NCBI RefSeq assembly: GCF_030687495.1
Contig: NZ_CP117435.1
Span: 1,550,001-1,614,000 of the forward strand
Origin: Pseudomonas sp. FP453
GTDB lineage: Bacteria; Pseudomonadota; Gammaproteobacteria; Pseudomonadales; Pseudomonadaceae
Direction: 5' to 3'
DNA: 64,000 bases
The number at the start of each line of letters is the position of its first letter. The first letter of the stretch is position 1. A model generated the notes under the pieces. That model was not told where the DNA came from. It worked only from the letters and a program-made list of their open reading frames with translations, and did not search any database. A program made the translations under genes and the position numbers. This document shows positions 17,854 to 28,553 of this stretch, one piece after another.

Positions 17854-19461
17854 CTAGAGAACGTGCGTCAGGCTGGTCCAGGGGATCTCGGGCAAGTAGC
17901 GCTGGCACAGCAGGGTGGCAGGTACCATCACCGCGAGGAACGCCACTTGCAACGGGCTCCAGTGCGCCCAGTGCAAACCGCTGAACCACGGGTAATAGTG
18001 CTCGACGTGCTCGCTGACCTGACCGATGCGCTTGGCGTGCAGCACATGGATCAGGATCATCCCGGCGTACCCCAGCATGCCCATCACCCCCAGCAGCATG
18101 CCGAAGAACACCAGCAGGCACAGTTGTGGGACACCGTGGCGCAGCACCAGCCACTGCTGATGCGGGTTGAAGCGTTCGGGCAGCAGGCGCTGGGTCAGCC
18201 ACAGGTCGGGGAGTATCAAACGTGAGGTCACGGCGGCCCACAGTTGTGTGCCACGGATCGCGAGGAAGGCCGGAATGACGGTCAGCAGCACCACCAGGAT
18301 CGCCTCGGTGGACAGTGTTTTGGTCTCGGGGACGATGGCCAGCCCCGTGGCCAAGGCGAGCGCGCCCCACAGCCGTATCCAGCTGCGATGGGACACCGGG
18401 CGCGGGAGGAATTTGCGCCAGAAAAACACGTCGGCCTGGGGCAGGCGTTCCAGCAGTTGCGGATAACGCCAGTTGAGGGTTTCGGCCAGTTGTTGGCAGG
18501 CCTGCCAGTCGTTGTCACTGAACTGCGCCGTCATCCAGCTTTGTTGGGTGTCGGACAGGGGCGTCAGCAGCAGGCGCGCGGCCATCGCGTCGGCGGATTT
18601 CCAGGTGGGGTCCTGCGCCTTGGCTTGCAAGTGTTCGTAGAAACTTTCCTGCTCGCAACGCGCGACCAGTTCGCGCCACATCCAGGCAGGTTCCGGGTAC
18701 ACGCCTTGCTGGTCGTCCCAGCCGAACGCCTGGCACACGCGCTCGAACAGCGGCACGCTCCAGGTGGTGTCGTGGAGCAGGTGCAGGACGATGCGTTGCC
18801 ACTGTTGTTGCAGGTCGAATACGCGCAGCCAGGCTTGGCTGTTGTACTGCGTGAGCTGGGTGATGAACTCGCGTTCGGCCTTTTGCTCCAGCAGTTCCTG
18901 CAAGGTGCGACGGTATTCCTGGAGCAGCTCGCCGCTCAGCGCGTCGTGCTGCCATGGGGTCATGGCCACCTGTTGCCAGGGTGTCAGCCATTCCAGGTGG
19001 TGCACCGCCCAGCTGACAATCGCACCGCGCTCGCCTGGGCTGTCGAAGCAATGGCGCAACAGGCCGGCCTGGAACGCTTCGCTACAGCCTTGCTGCTGCG
19101 CCAGGGCCCAGCGCTCGTCGAGGTTATGCAGGTTGAGGCCGCTTAGCAGCGCCTGGGCCGAATCGGGTTTGGGTGGTTCAAGCGGGGCAGGGTGCAGGGC
19201 GCTGACGTCCATCAGCTCCGCGAGGTCGTTGAGGTTGCCGTAGGCCTGTTCCGCCACGGGCTCTTCTACACGGGCGTCGTCTTCTTCCCAGTCAGCCCGC
19301 CAGCGGGCGTAGGCCAGCGCTTCTTCGTAGGCTTCGCGCAGGCGCTGGAAACCTTCGGCGTCGTCGTCCGGGCGGCAGTTTTTGAGCAGGCGCGCGTAGG
19401 TGCGCTTGATGGTGCGTTCGTCGGTGTCTTCCGGCAGTTGCAGTACGGTCCAACAATCCAT
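17854..19461 (-). CDS. J-domain-like membrane protein, HscC partner, with RPD in place of HPD
   Basis: A 535-aa protein. Residues 1-50 read as a J-domain (WTVLQLPEDTDERTIKRTYARLL, interrupted here, then FQRLREAYEEALAYAR), but the HPD tripeptide is R30-P31-D32. The middle is long, tryptophan- and glutamine-rich and probably helical. Residues ~370-520 hold several membrane helices, so the J part faces the cytoplasm from an anchored tail. The gene starts 11 bp after hscC, as with the E. coli HscC partners DjlB/DjlC. Loss of the histidine would normally weaken Hsp70 stimulation. Confidence 0.75.
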   Translation of the reverse strand: MDCWTVLQLPEDTDERTIKRTYARLLKNCRPDDDAEGFQRLREAYEEALAYARWRADWEEDDARVEEPVAEQAYGNLNDLAELMDVSALHPAPLEPPKPDSAQALLSGLNLHNLDERWALAQQQGCSEAFQAGLLRHCFDSPGERGAIVSWAVHHLEWLTPWQQVAMTPWQHDALSGELLQEYRRTLQELLEQKAEREFITQLTQYNSQAWLRVFDLQQQWQRIVLHLLHDTTWSVPLFERVCQAFGWDDQQGVYPEPAWMWRELVARCEQESFYEHLQAKAQDPTWKSADAMAARLLLTPLSDTQQSWMTAQFSDNDWQACQQLAETLNWRYPQLLERLPQADVFFWRKFLPRPVSHRSWIRLWGALALATGLAIVPETKTLSTEAILVVLLTVIPAFLAIRGTQLWAAVTSRLILPDLWLTQRLLPERFNPHQQWLVLRHGVPQLCLLVFFGMLLGVMGMLGYAGMILIHVLHAKRIGQVSEHVEHYYPWFSGLHWAHWSPLQVAFLAVMVPATLLCQRYLPEIPWTSLTHVL

Positions 19462-19472
19462 GGGGTGTTTCC

Positions 19473-21170
19473 TCAGCGCCAGAACCCGTTGTCGAGCTGT
19501 TCGAGTTGGCGGGTCAGTTCGGTGCGGGCCTCGCGGATGCGTCGCTCGTCCTGGGTGTCGAGCACCTGTTGGAACTGTGCGGCCCAGTGGCCGAATTGTT
19601 CGCGCAGCTCGCCGAGGTTTTCCTGGTAGAGCCGTTCGAGGCGGGCGGTGAGCACGGTGTTGACCTGCTGGTCGCGCGGGTGGACCTTCAACTGCGCCAG
19701 GGCTTGCAGGCGTTGCTGGATTTCGTCCGGGCTCAGTACGCCGGGGTTGTTCTCGATCACCAGGGAGTGCTGCTCGCCGGTCAGCGGGATCTTTACCTGG
19801 GCTTCCAGCAGACCGTTGTTGTCGTAGGTGAAGCGCACCTCCAGCGAGACTTCACCGGCCTTGCGCTTGGGCACGGCAATGTCCAGTTGGCCCAGCTCGA
19901 TGTTGTCTTTGACCAGGCGACTTTCGCCCTGGTAGATCTTCAGCAGCACTTGGCTCTGGTTGTCGTGCAGGGTGACCACGCTCTTGACCCGGCTCACTGG
20001 CACGCTGCTGTTGCGTTCGATCAGCGGCAGGTAGTGGCCGCTTTCGATATGGCCGCCGTATTGGTGCGAGGTTTCGATGCCCAGGGTGTAGGGGCAGACG
20101 TCGGTTAACACCACTTCTTCCAGCGCTGCCGAGCGCGCCTTGAGCGCGGCCTGGATCGCAGCGCCGTGGGCGACTACCTGGTCGGGGTCGAGGCTGATGG
20201 ACGGGAAGCGCCCGAACAGACCGGCGGCGAGCTTGCGCACCAGCGGCATGCGTGTGGTGCCGCCCACCAGGAGGATTTCATCCAGATCGCCGACGCGAAT
20301 CCGCGCATCGCGCAGGGCCCGCTCGATCGGGGCGCGCAGGCGCTCCAGCAGCGGCGTGTAGAGTTTGGTGAGTTCCTGCTGGGTGATGGTTTTGACCCAC
20401 TGCTGGCCGTCGACGCGCAGGGCGAACTCGGCGCTGTCGTCCTGGCCCAGTGCCTTGCGCACGCGCTCGGCTTCGCGGCGCAGGGCGTGCAAGACGCTGC
20501 TGGTGGGCGGGAACCCGGCGGCGTCGCGCTGGCTGTCGACGAAGTGTTCGAGCAGCAGGGTGTCGAAGTCTTCGCCGCCGAGGAAGTTGTCGCCGGCGCT
20601 GGCGCGCACTTCCATCACGCCGTCGAACAGCTCGATGATCGACACGTCAAAGGTGCCGCCGCCCAGGTCGAACACCAGGAACGAAGTTTCCTTGTCGCGC
20701 TGATGCAGGCCGTAGGCGAGGGCGGCAGCGGTGGGTTCGTTGATCAGCTTGTCGACGTTGAGCCCGGCCAGTTCGCCGGCGATGCGCGTGGCTTTGCGCT
20801 GGCCGTCGCTGAAGTAGGCGGGCACGCTGATCACGGCGTCGGTGACGGTGTGGCCGTAGGTGCGTTCGATGTCTTCCTTGAGGCTTTTGAGCACCAGGGC
20901 CGAGAGTTCTTCGGGGCGGAATGAACGGTCGCCCAGGCGCACTTCGGTGGCGCTGCCCATGTAGCGCTTGAACAGCGAAGTGGTCAGGTGCGGGTGGGTG
21001 TGCAGGCGTTCCTTGGCGGCCTGGCCTACCAGGATGCGGCCTTGGTCATCCAGGCCCACCACGCTGGGGGTGAGCAATTCACCCAGGGCATTGGGCACCA
21101 TCTCGGCGGCGTCACCGCGCCAGACGGCGGCGAGGCTGTTGGTGGTCCCCAGGTCGATTCCTACGATCAT
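19473..21170 (-). CDS. hscC: HscC, specialised Hsp70 chaperone
   Basis: A 565-aa Hsp70, shorter than DnaK. The nucleotide domain has GIDLGTTNSLAAVW at the start, INEPTAAALAYGL, FDLGGGTFDVSI and LLVGGTTRMPLVRKL. The substrate domain follows (SVPVSRVKSVVTLHDNQ) with a short lid. These are features of the HscC branch. ATG 21170 is chosen since MIVGIDLGTTNS is the conserved start and GAGGGAG lies upstream. It is the first gene of a two-gene unit with the J-like protein. Clients are unknown; the E. coli homologue acts independently of heat shock. Confidence 0.88.
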   Translation of the reverse strand: MIVGIDLGTTNSLAAVWRGDAAEMVPNALGELLTPSVVGLDDQGRILVGQAAKERLHTHPHLTTSLFKRYMGSATEVRLGDRSFRPEELSALVLKSLKEDIERTYGHTVTDAVISVPAYFSDGQRKATRIAGELAGLNVDKLINEPTAAALAYGLHQRDKETSFLVFDLGGGTFDVSIIELFDGVMEVRASAGDNFLGGEDFDTLLLEHFVDSQRDAAGFPPTSSVLHALRREAERVRKALGQDDSAEFALRVDGQQWVKTITQQELTKLYTPLLERLRAPIERALRDARIRVGDLDEILLVGGTTRMPLVRKLAAGLFGRFPSISLDPDQVVAHGAAIQAALKARSAALEEVVLTDVCPYTLGIETSHQYGGHIESGHYLPLIERNSSVPVSRVKSVVTLHDNQSQVLLKIYQGESRLVKDNIELGQLDIAVPKRKAGEVSLEVRFTYDNNGLLEAQVKIPLTGEQHSLVIENNPGVLSPDEIQQRLQALAQLKVHPRDQQVNTVLTARLERLYQENLGELREQFGHWAAQFQQVLDTQDERRIREARTELTRQLEQLDNGFWR

Positions 21171-21301
21171 TACGACAAGCTCCCTCTGTGGTCTGTAAGA
21201 ATCTGTGACCAATTTTATCCTGAAAGGTTAAACGAAATGCAAGGTGTTGGGTTTAGGGGGAGGTTGCCTGGTGGGATTGGGCCGAGCGCCGCTGAACTCA
21301 T

Positions 21302-21388
21302 GTGGGAGCTGGCTTGCCTGCGATAGCGGTGTATCAGCCAGCAATGATTCAGCTGACCCACCGCTATCGCAGGCAAGCCAGCTCCCAC
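21302..21388. repeat. REPIN-like inverted repeat (AGCTGG type)
   Basis: Perfect 29-bp arms: GTGGGAGCTGGCTTGCCTGC plus GATAGCGGT, and their inverse at 21360-21388. It occupies much of the 322-bp gap between hscC and ttgC; the rest holds a terminator and the hscC promoter region, with no gene. Confidence 0.9.
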
Positions 21389-21440
21389 AAAAGCCAGGTC
21401 CCACAAGCCAGTGCCTACATGCGCCACATTCAGGGCATAA

Positions 21441-21472
21441 AAAAACCGCTTCCGGTGAGGGAAGCGGTTTTT
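21441..21472 (-). terminator. Terminator of ttgABC (possibly bidirectional)
   Basis: ACCGCTTCC/GGAAGCGGT stem of 9 bp with a 6-nt loop, flanked by A-run and T-run. It is 20 bp beyond the ttgC stop. Confidence 0.88.
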
Positions 21473-21492
21473 GTCTAGCTACAGCAGCGCGA

Positions 21493-22950
21493 TCAGAACA
21501 ACTTCAGCGCCGGTGCGTCTTCTTTCAACGGCTCGTTCTTCGCGGTCTGCGCATTCCAGCCACCGCCGAGGGCCTTGTACAGGTTGACCTCGCTGGTGAG
21601 CTGCGCCAGGCGGTCGGTGATCAGCGATTGCTGGGCACTGAACAGTTGGCGCTGGGCGTCGAGGAACGTCAGGTTGCTGTCCACGCCAATGCGGTAGCGA
21701 CGCTCGGCCAGGCGGTAGTAATCCTGGTTGGCGGCGACGAAACCACGCTGGGCTTCCAGCTGTTCCTTGTAGGTCTCACGCGCGGCGAGGCCGTCGGAGA
21801 CTTCCTGGAAACCGGTCTGGATGGCCTTCTCGTAGGTCGCCACGTTGATCTCTTTCTGGATCTTCGCGTAGTCCAGGCTGGCGCGCAGGCTGCCGGCGTT
21901 GAAGATCGGGATGTTGATCTGCGGGGCGAACGACCAGGTGCCCGAGCCGCCTTTGAACAGGCCGCTCAGGTCCGGGCTCAGGGTGCCGGCGTTGGCCGTC
22001 AAACTGATGCTCGGGAAGAACGCTGCGCGGGCGGCGCCGATGTTGGCGTTGGCGGCCTTGAGGTTGTACTCGGCTTGCAGGATGTCGGGACGACGTTGCA
22101 GCAGGTCCGAGGGCAAGCCGGCAGGCACTTCGCTGAGCAGGTTGTCCGACAGTGGCTGGCTGGCGATATTCGCCGGCAGGCCGGTACCCAGCAGCAGGGT
22201 CAGGCTGTTTTCGTCCTGGGCCACCTGGCGGGTGTAACGCGCCAGGGCAACCCGGGCGTTTTCCACCGAGGTGCGCGCCTGGCTGAGGTCGAGGGCCGAA
22301 GCCACGCCGACTTCGTTGCTGCGCGAGGTCAGCTTGAAGCTCTGCTCATAGGCACCGAGGGTGTCCTGGGTCAGCTTGAGCAGCTCTTTATCGGCCTGCC
22401 AGGTCACGTAGGCCGTGGCCACGTTGGCGACCAGGCTGATCTGCGTGCTGCGCCGGGCTTCTTCGGTGGCGAAGTACTTTTGCAGGGCTTCTTCGCTCAG
22501 GCTGCGCACACGGCCGAACAAGTCCAGCTCATACGCGCTGATCCCGAGGGTGGCCGAATACGAGCTGGTGATGCTCGACTCGCCGGTCTGCGAAGCACGC
22601 GCCGGTACGCGCTGGCGGCTGCCGCTGCCATTGGCCGAGACGGCCGGGAACAGGTCGGCGCGCTGGATGCGGTACTGCGCGGCATAGGCGTCGATGTTCA
22701 GGGCCGCGACACGCAGGTCGCGGTTGTTCTCCAGGGCCACCTGGATCAGCTGTTGCAGGGCAGGGTCATGGAAAAACTGCTTCCAGCCCTGCTCGGCAGC
22801 GGCCTGGTTCGGCGCCTGGGCCGACGAATACGCCGGGCCCTGCGGGAACTGAGCGGCCACCGGCGCTTCAGGGCGCTGATAGTCAGGTATCAGCGAGCAG
22901 CCACTGAGCACGAATGCGGTGACGGCTAAGGAAAGGAGCGACTTGCTCAT
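21493..22950 (-). CDS. ttgC: Outer-membrane channel of a TtgABC/MexAB-OprM type efflux pump
   Basis: A 485-aa TolC-fold lipoprotein (lipobox VLSGC, C18). It has two homologous OEP repeats, each of coiled helices and two beta strands; [15 protein letters not shown] and [27 protein letters not shown] are OprM-family hallmarks. It forms the outer-membrane exit duct for the TtgB pump. Its start overlaps the ttgB stop by four bases. In P. fluorescens the equivalent operon has also been called emhABC; the name here is by similarity. Confidence 0.9.
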   Translation of the reverse strand: MSKSLLSLAVTAFVLSGCSLIPDYQRPEAPVAAQFPQGPAYSSAQAPNQAAAEQGWKQFFHDPALQQLIQVALENNRDLRVAALNIDAYAAQYRIQRADLFPAVSANGSGSRQRVPARASQTGESSITSSYSATLGISAYELDLFGRVRSLSEEALQKYFATEEARRSTQISLVANVATAYVTWQADKELLKLTQDTLGAYEQSFKLTSRSNEVGVASALDLSQARTSVENARVALARYTRQVAQDENSLTLLLGTGLPANIASQPLSDNLLSEVPAGLPSDLLQRRPDILQAEYNLKAANANIGAARAAFFPSISLTANAGTLSPDLSGLFKGGSGTWSFAPQINIPIFNAGSLRASLDYAKIQKEINVATYEKAIQTGFQEVSDGLAARETYKEQLEAQRGFVAANQDYYRLAERRYRIGVDSNLTFLDAQRQLFSAQQSLITDRLAQLTSEVNLYKALGGGWNAQTAKNEPLKEDAPALKLF

Positions 22951-25900
22951 AGGCCAGCCTCTTTATGGGTTTCAGTAGGTTCAGTCTTTTTACGCTCGCC
23001 TGCGGCGGACACGGTTGCAAAGAACAGTGGCACCCAGAAGATCGCCAGGACAGTGGCCGTGATCATACCGCCGATAACGCCGGTACCAATCGCGTGCTGG
23101 CTGCCCGAGCCGGCGCCCGAGGAAATCGCCAGCGGCAATACGCCGAGGATGAACGCCATGGACGTCATGATGATCGGCCGCAGACGCATACGGGACGCCT
23201 CGATGGCCGCCTCGACAATGCCTTTGCCTTGCTCGTGCAACTCCTTGGCGAACTCGACGATCAGGATGGCGTTTTTCGCCGCCAGGCCCACCGTCACCAG
23301 CAAGCCCACCTGGAAGAACACGTCGTTGGACAACCCGCGCATGCTCGTGGCGATCAACGCCCCGACCACACCCAGCGGCACTACCAGCACTACCGCAATC
23401 GGGATCGACCAGCTTTCGTACAGCGCCGCGAGGCACAGGAACACCACCAGCAGCGACAGTGCGTACAGCGCCGGCGCCTGGGAGCCGGACAGGCGTTCTT
23501 CGTACGACAGACCGGTCCACGCATAGCCGACACCCGCCGGCAATTGCTTGGCGATGCGCTCGACTTCGGCCATGGCGTCACCGGTGCTGTAGCCCGGTGC
23601 CGGGGTGCCGAGGATTTCCATCGCCGCTACACCGTTGTAGCGCGAGAGTTTCGGCGAACCGAAGATCCACTTGCCCGAGGAAATGGCCGACATCGGCACC
23701 ATCTTCCCGGAGTCGCTGCGCACGAACCATTTGTCGAGGTCTTCCGGCGACATGCGGCCAGCGGCCTCGCCCTGCACGTACACCTTCTTCACCCGACCAC
23801 GGTCGATGAAGTCGTTGACGTAGCTGCCACCCAGGGCAATCGCCAGGGTCTGGTTGATGCTAGACAGGGTGATGCCTTGGGCACTGGCCTTCTCGTCGTC
23901 AACGGTCAGCTCGTACTGCGGCTCATCGTTCACGCCGTTCGGACGCACGCCTGCCAGGATCTTGCTTTGTGCGGCCATGCCGAGGAACTGGTTACGCGCT
24001 TCCATCAGTTTTTCGTGGCCGACGCCGCCCTGGTCTTGCAGGAACACGTCGAAGCCAGTGGCGTTACCCAATTCCAGTACCGACGGCGGCACGATGGCGA
24101 ACACCATGGCGTCCTTGAAGGCACCGAAGAAGTAACCCTGGGCACGCTTGGCCACTTCGAACACGGACATGGACGCGTCACGCTCATCCCATGGCTTGAG
24201 CATCACGAACGCCAGGCCCGAGCTCTGGCCACGGCCGGCGAAGTTGAAGCCGTTGACGGTAAACACCGACTTCACAGCCTTGCCTTCGCCTGGCTCGCCT
24301 TCCTTGTCGTGCAGCAGGAAGGCGCGCATGTCGTCGATGACTTTCTGCGTACGTTCAGCCGACGAGCCAACCGGGGTTTGCACCTGGGCGAAGATCACGC
24401 CCTGGTCTTCTTCCGGGAGGAACGCGCTTGGAATGCGGGTGAACAACCAGACCATGCCGAGCACGATGACCAGGTACACAAAAAACGCCGGGAATTTGTG
24501 CTTGATCATGTTGCCCACACCGCGCTCGTAGCTCAGTACGCCACGGTCGAAGGTGCGGTTGAACCAGCCGAAGAAACCACGCTTGGGTTGGCCGTGCTTT
24601 TCCGGGTCGATCGGCTTGAGCATGGTGGCGCACAAGGCCGGGGTGAAGATCAGGGCAACCAGTACCGACAGCGCCATCGCCGAAACAATGGTGATGGAGA
24701 ACTGTTTGTAGATCACACCGGTGGAGCCGCCGAAGAAGGCCATTGGCAGCAATACCGCCGACAGCACCAGCGCGATACCCACCAGGGCGCCCTGGATCTG
24801 GCCCATGGACTTGACCGTCGCCTCCTTGGGCGACAAGTGTTCCTCGGCCATTACCCGCTCGACGTTTTCCACCACGACGATGGCGTCATCCACCAGCAAG
24901 CCGATGGCGAGGATCATGCCGAACATGGTCAGGGTATTGATGGTGAAACCAAACGCCGCGAGGATGCCGAACGTGCCCAGCAATACCACCGGTACGGTCA
25001 TGGTGGTGATGATGGTGGCGCGGAAGTTCTGCAGGAACAGGAACATCACCAGGAACACCAGGACGATCGCTTCGACCAGGGTGTGGACTACACCGGAGAT
25101 CGATTCGGTCACCACCGGGGTGGTGTCATACGGCACCACCGCCTTCATGCCTGGCGGGAAGAACGGTTCCAGGGACGCCACGGTGGCACGGATGGCCTTG
25201 GCGGTGTCCAGGGCGTTGGCGCCCGATGCCAGTTTGATCGCCATGCCGGAAGCCGGCTTGCCGTTGAACTGGGCACTGATGCTGTAGTTCTGGCCGCCCA
25301 GTTCGATGCGCGCAACGTCACGCAGGCGAACTTGCGAGCCGTCGGCGTTGACCTTCATCAGGATCTTGCCGAACTCTTCTGCGGTTTGCAGACGGGTCTT
25401 GCCGATGATGGTCGCGTTCAGCTGGGTGCCGGGCAGGGCAGGCAGGCCGCCCAGCTGGCCGGTGGCCACCTGCACGTTCTGCGCAGCGATGGCGCTGCTG
25501 ACGTCGACCGGGGTCAACTGGTAGTTGTTCAGCTTGGCCGGGTCGAGCCAGATACGCATGGCGTACTGCGAACCGAAGACCTGGAAGTCACCTACACCTG
25601 CCGTCCGGGAAATCGGGTCCTGGATGTTGGACACGATGTAGTTGGACAGGTCGTCCTTGGTCATGCTGCCGTCTTCCGACACCAGACCGATCACCATCAG
25701 GAAGTTCTTCACCGACTTGGTCACGCGGATACCCTGCTGCTGCACTTCTTGCGGCAGCAGTGGGGTCGCCAGGTTCAGCTTGTTCTGCACCTGAACCTGA
25801 GCGATGTCCGGGTTGGTACCCTGGTTGAACGTCGCGGTGATGGTCATGCTGCCGTCGGAGTTACTGTCCGAGGCGACATAACGCAGGTTGTCGATACCGT

Positions 25901-26108
25901 TGAGCTGTTGCTCGATGACCTGCACCACGGTGTCCTGCACGGTTTGTGCGGACGCGCCTGGGTAGGTCACCTGGATGTCGATGGCTGTCGGCGCAATGGC
26001 CGGGTATTGGTTGATGGGCAACTTCAGGATCGACAGTGCCCCGACCAGCATGATCACCAGGGCAATTACCCAGGCGAAAATGGGACGGTCGATAAAAAAT
26101 TTCGACAT
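22947..26108 (-). CDS. ttgB: RND multidrug efflux transporter, inner-membrane pump
   Basis: A 1053-aa HAE1-family RND pump with 12 membrane helices and two large periplasmic loops. The start [21 protein letters not shown], the proton-relay pair in [18 protein letters not shown] (near residues 405-410) and the second-half motif [16 protein letters not shown] are diagnostic. It exports hydrophobic drugs, solvents and aromatics using the proton gradient as a trimer with TtgA and TtgC. It starts 3 bp after ttgA. A 1456-codon open frame on the opposite strand is only a GC-bias shadow. Confidence 0.93.
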   Translation of the reverse strand: MSKFFIDRPIFAWVIALVIMLVGALSILKLPINQYPAIAPTAIDIQVTYPGASAQTVQDTVVQVIEQQLNGIDNLRYVASDSNSDGSMTITATFNQGTNPDIAQVQVQNKLNLATPLLPQEVQQQGIRVTKSVKNFLMVIGLVSEDGSMTKDDLSNYIVSNIQDPISRTAGVGDFQVFGSQYAMRIWLDPAKLNNYQLTPVDVSSAIAAQNVQVATGQLGGLPALPGTQLNATIIGKTRLQTAEEFGKILMKVNADGSQVRLRDVARIELGGQNYSISAQFNGKPASGMAIKLASGANALDTAKAIRATVASLEPFFPPGMKAVVPYDTTPVVTESISGVVHTLVEAIVLVFLVMFLFLQNFRATIITTMTVPVVLLGTFGILAAFGFTINTLTMFGMILAIGLLVDDAIVVVENVERVMAEEHLSPKEATVKSMGQIQGALVGIALVLSAVLLPMAFFGGSTGVIYKQFSITIVSAMALSVLVALIFTPALCATMLKPIDPEKHGQPKRGFFGWFNRTFDRGVLSYERGVGNMIKHKFPAFFVYLVIVLGMVWLFTRIPSAFLPEEDQGVIFAQVQTPVGSSAERTQKVIDDMRAFLLHDKEGEPGEGKAVKSVFTVNGFNFAGRGQSSGLAFVMLKPWDERDASMSVFEVAKRAQGYFFGAFKDAMVFAIVPPSVLELGNATGFDVFLQDQGGVGHEKLMEARNQFLGMAAQSKILAGVRPNGVNDEPQYELTVDDEKASAQGITLSSINQTLAIALGGSYVNDFIDRGRVKKVYVQGEAAGRMSPEDLDKWFVRSDSGKMVPMSAISSGKWIFGSPKLSRYNGVAAMEILGTPAPGYSTGDAMAEVERIAKQLPAGVGYAWTGLSYEERLSGSQAPALYALSLLVVFLCLAALYESWSIPIAVVLVVPLGVVGALIATSMRGLSNDVFFQVGLLVTVGLAAKNAILIVEFAKELHEQGKGIVEAAIEASRMRLRPIIMTSMAFILGVLPLAISSGAGSGSQHAIGTGVIGGMITATVLAIFWVPLFFATVSAAGERKKTEPTETHKEAGL

Positions 26109-26111
26109 GGA

Positions 26112-27260
26112 TTACTCCCCTTTGCCCGTAGTGGCAGCAGGCGCAGCAACCGTTCCAGCAGGCTTGGCGTTATCGGCGTCCTTGACCTTGACTTCGATGC
26201 CCGGCTTGATGAATTGCAGGCCTTCGGTGATCACGCGGTCACCGGCGTCGAGGCCTTTTTCCACCAGCCAGTAGGCGCCGCTGGTGCGGTTGGCAACCAG
26301 GGTGCGTTGCTCGACCTTGTTGTCCTTGTTCACCACCAGCGCGGTCGGGATGCCCTTGATGTCGCGGGTCACGCCTTGCTGCGGGGCGAGGATGGCCTTG
26401 CTGTTCACACCGGCTTGCAACTGGGCGTGCACGAACATGCCCGGCAGCAGGGTGTGGTCAGGGTTGGGGAACACGGCGCGCAGGGTCACGGAACCGGTGG
26501 TCTGGTCCACCGACACTTCGGAGAATTCCAGTTTGCCGTCCTGGTTGTAGTCGGTACCGTCTTCCAGGGTCAGCTTGACCTTGGCGGCATTGGCGCCGGC
26601 TTTTTCCAGCTGGCCGCTTTCCAGGTCGCGGCGCAGTTTCAGCATTTCTGCCGAAGACTGGGTGACGTCGACGTAGATCGGGTCCAGTTGCTGGATCACG
26701 GCCATGGCATCGGTCTGGCCATTGCTGACCAGCGCGCCTTCGGTCACCGAAGAACGGCCGATACGCCCGGAGATCGGCGCGAACACCTTGGTGTAGCGCA
26801 CGTTGATCTGGGCGGTTTGCACGTTGGCTTCGGCGGTCATGCGGTTGGCGACGGCGGTGTCGTATTCCTGGCGGCTGACGGCTTGCTCATCGACCAACTG
26901 CTTGTAGCGGTCGGAGATGGACTTGGTCTGCGTGAGGCTGGCTTGTGCGCTTTTCAGGGTGGCGTCATACACCGACGGGTCGATCTGGTAGAGCTGTTGC
27001 CCTTCCTTCACGTCGCCGCCTTCCTTGAACAGGCGCTTGAGAATGATGCCGTTGACCTGTGGGCGAACTTCCGCAATGCGGTAGGCGGTGGTGCGGCCTG
27101 GCAGCTCGGACGTCAGGGTAAAGGCTTGCGGTTGAATGGTGACCACGCCGACCTGAGGGGTTTGAGCGGGCGGAGCCGCTTCTTCCTTTTTACATCCGCT
27201 GAGCAGCGATGCCAGGGCGACGGCAGTGACCAGAGCGGTAACAGCTGGCTTAAGTTGCAT
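26112..27260 (-). CDS. ttgA: Periplasmic adaptor of the RND efflux pump
   Basis: A 382-aa membrane-fusion lipoprotein (lipobox LLSGC, C23). The lipoyl halves GRTTAYRIAEVRPQVNGII and VRYTKVFAPISGRIGRS flank a coiled-coil hairpin (residues ~95-165), then beta-barrel and membrane-proximal domains. ATG 27260 is preceded by GAGGATCTTC; upstream in-frame codons have no site. It is the first gene of ttgABC and is transcribed away from ttgR across the shared operator. Confidence 0.92.
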   Translation of the reverse strand: MQLKPAVTALVTAVALASLLSGCKKEEAAPPAQTPQVGVVTIQPQAFTLTSELPGRTTAYRIAEVRPQVNGIILKRLFKEGGDVKEGQQLYQIDPSVYDATLKSAQASLTQTKSISDRYKQLVDEQAVSRQEYDTAVANRMTAEANVQTAQINVRYTKVFAPISGRIGRSSVTEGALVSNGQTDAMAVIQQLDPIYVDVTQSSAEMLKLRRDLESGQLEKAGANAAKVKLTLEDGTDYNQDGKLEFSEVSVDQTTGSVTLRAVFPNPDHTLLPGMFVHAQLQAGVNSKAILAPQQGVTRDIKGIPTALVVNKDNKVEQRTLVANRTSGAYWLVEKGLDAGDRVITEGLQFIKPGIEVKVKDADNAKPAGTVAAPAATTGKGE

Positions 27261-27349
27261 GAAGATCCTCGGGTCAGGCGCGCAGGGTGCGCACAAGAAA
27301 TGTGGAAGGGTAAAAAACAAGCTGTGAGTAGATAAGTAGCTTGCTACGC

Positions 27350-27380
27350 AATATACTTACGTTCACGGTTGTTTGTAAAC
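27350..27380. promoter_or_regulatory. TtgR-type operator overlapping the ttgABC promoter
   Basis: The minus-strand reading GTTTACAAACAACCGTGAAC followed by GTAAGTATATT is an interrupted inverted repeat (TTTACA...GTAA). It matches my recollection of the P. putida ttgR-ttgA operator at nearly every base. TTTACA and TATATT, 18 bp apart, can serve as -35 and -10 of ttgA, so repressor binding would block RNA polymerase. Confidence 0.75.
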
Positions 27381-27546
27381 TCTTGACAGGCTTCGCGGAA
27401 TGTTGACAAAGCAACGCCCAAAGCCTCGATTTCATTACGTTCGGCACCCACGATGGTGTCGTCCCACAAATATTCAGATGATCGTTAGCGGCTATTAATT
27501 GTGCGTTAACAATCGTCCCAAGTGTCCTGATAGAGGTTTTACTGCC

Positions 27547-28179
27547 ATGGTTCGTCGCACCAAAGAGGAAGCTCAGGAAACGCGCAGCCAGATTCTCCAA
27601 GCCGCCGAGCAGGCCTTCTATGAGCGCGGTGTGGCGCGCACCACCCTGGCGGACATCGCTGCGTTGGCGGGCGTGACCCGGGGCGCCATCTATTGGCACT
27701 TCAGCAACAAGTCCGACTTGCTCCAGGCGTTGCTCGACACCCTGCACGAGCCGCTGGACGAACTGGCCCGCGCCAGCGAGAGCGAGGACGAACTCGACCC
27801 GCTCGGCTGCATGCGCAAGCTGTTGATCCATCTGTTTCATCAAGTGGCCCTGGACCCGAAGACCCGGCGCATCAATGAGATTTTGTTTCATAAGTGCGAA
27901 TTCACCGATGAAATGTGCGACATGCGCCGGCAGCGCCAGACCCACAGCCTAGAGTGCAATCTGCGTATCGGCTTGACCCTGCGCAATGCCGTGCATCGTG
28001 GCCAGCTACCGGAAAACCTCGACACCACCCGTGGTGCCGTGTGCATTCATGCCTATATCAACGGGCTGATTGGCCAGTGGCTGCTGGTCCCTGACAGTTT
28101 CCAATTGCATCAGGACGCCGAGCGCTGGGTTGATACCGGGCTCGACATGCTGCGCCTGAGCCCTAGCCTGCGCAATTGA
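27547..28179 (+). CDS. ttgR: TetR-family repressor of the efflux operon
   Basis: A 210-aa TetR regulator, the same length as P. putida TtgR. The HTH is at residues ~30-52 ([27 protein letters not shown], read with an interruption between T33 and K53), and the rest is the all-helical ligand-binding domain. It is divergent from ttgA, represses it, and is released by antibiotics or plant phenolics in P. putida. ATG 27547 gives the TtgR-type start [13 protein letters not shown]. Confidence 0.92.
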   Translation: MVRRTKEEAQETRSQILQAAEQAFYERGVARTTLADIAALAGVTRGAIYWHFSNKSDLLQALLDTLHEPLDELARASESEDELDPLGCMRKLLIHLFHQVALDPKTRRINEILFHKCEFTDEMCDMRRQRQTHSLECNLRIGLTLRNAVHRGQLPENLDTTRGAVCIHAYINGLIGQWLLVPDSFQLHQDAERWVDTGLDMLRLSPSLRN

Positions 28180-28387
28180 GACAAAATGCGTAATTGCATC
28201 AGGTTGTGTCAACAGTAAAGCTTAAGGAGGGTCAATCGTCCTTCTGCCTTATTTGTGGGGTGACTTTATATACGCGCTGGCCCGGGGTTGATAGGTAGCC
28301 GGCTAAGTATTTTGTAGGGATTTTGTTGCAGGGGTGTGAAGGAATGTTTCCCTCGGGCCACGCAAGTCGAAAAAGTGGCGGGCTTGT

Positions 28388-28474
28388 GTGGGAGCGGGCT
28401 TGCCCGCGATTGCGGTGGATCAGTGAAAGTATCTGTAACTGACACACCGCTATCGCGGGCAAGCCCGCTCCCAC
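28388..28474. repeat. REPIN-like inverted repeat (AGCGGG type)
   Basis: Arms GTGGGAGCGGGCTTGCCCGC and their inverse, with GATTGCGGT/ACCGCTATC inside. It lies in the 374-bp gap between ttgR and xenB, which otherwise holds only a terminator and no gene. Confidence 0.9.
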
Positions 28475-28510
28475 AGGGGGTAGGTGGTGTGCTTTAGAGC
28501 GGCATAAAAA

Positions 28511-28541
28511 AGCCCCGGTTCTTGCGAGTCGGGGCTTTTTG
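28511..28541 (-). terminator. Terminator of xenB (possibly bidirectional)
   Basis: AGCCCCG/CGGGGCT stem at 28511-28517 and 28530-28536 with A and T runs on both sides, 13 bp beyond the xenB stop. Confidence 0.88.
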
Positions 28542-28553
28542 CGTTTCAGGCGA

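Noticed and set aside
16291..18225. A 644-codon plus-strand open frame across oprD and its upstream region
   Set aside because: Crosses a terminator and the promoter region of the real gene and has shadow-type composition.
22965..27335. A 1456-codon open frame on the plus strand opposite ttgB and ttgA
   Set aside because: It exactly mirrors two highly conserved genes, has repetitive His/Arg/Gln/Gly composition typical of reverse-frame reading of high-GC genes, and no family resemblance.
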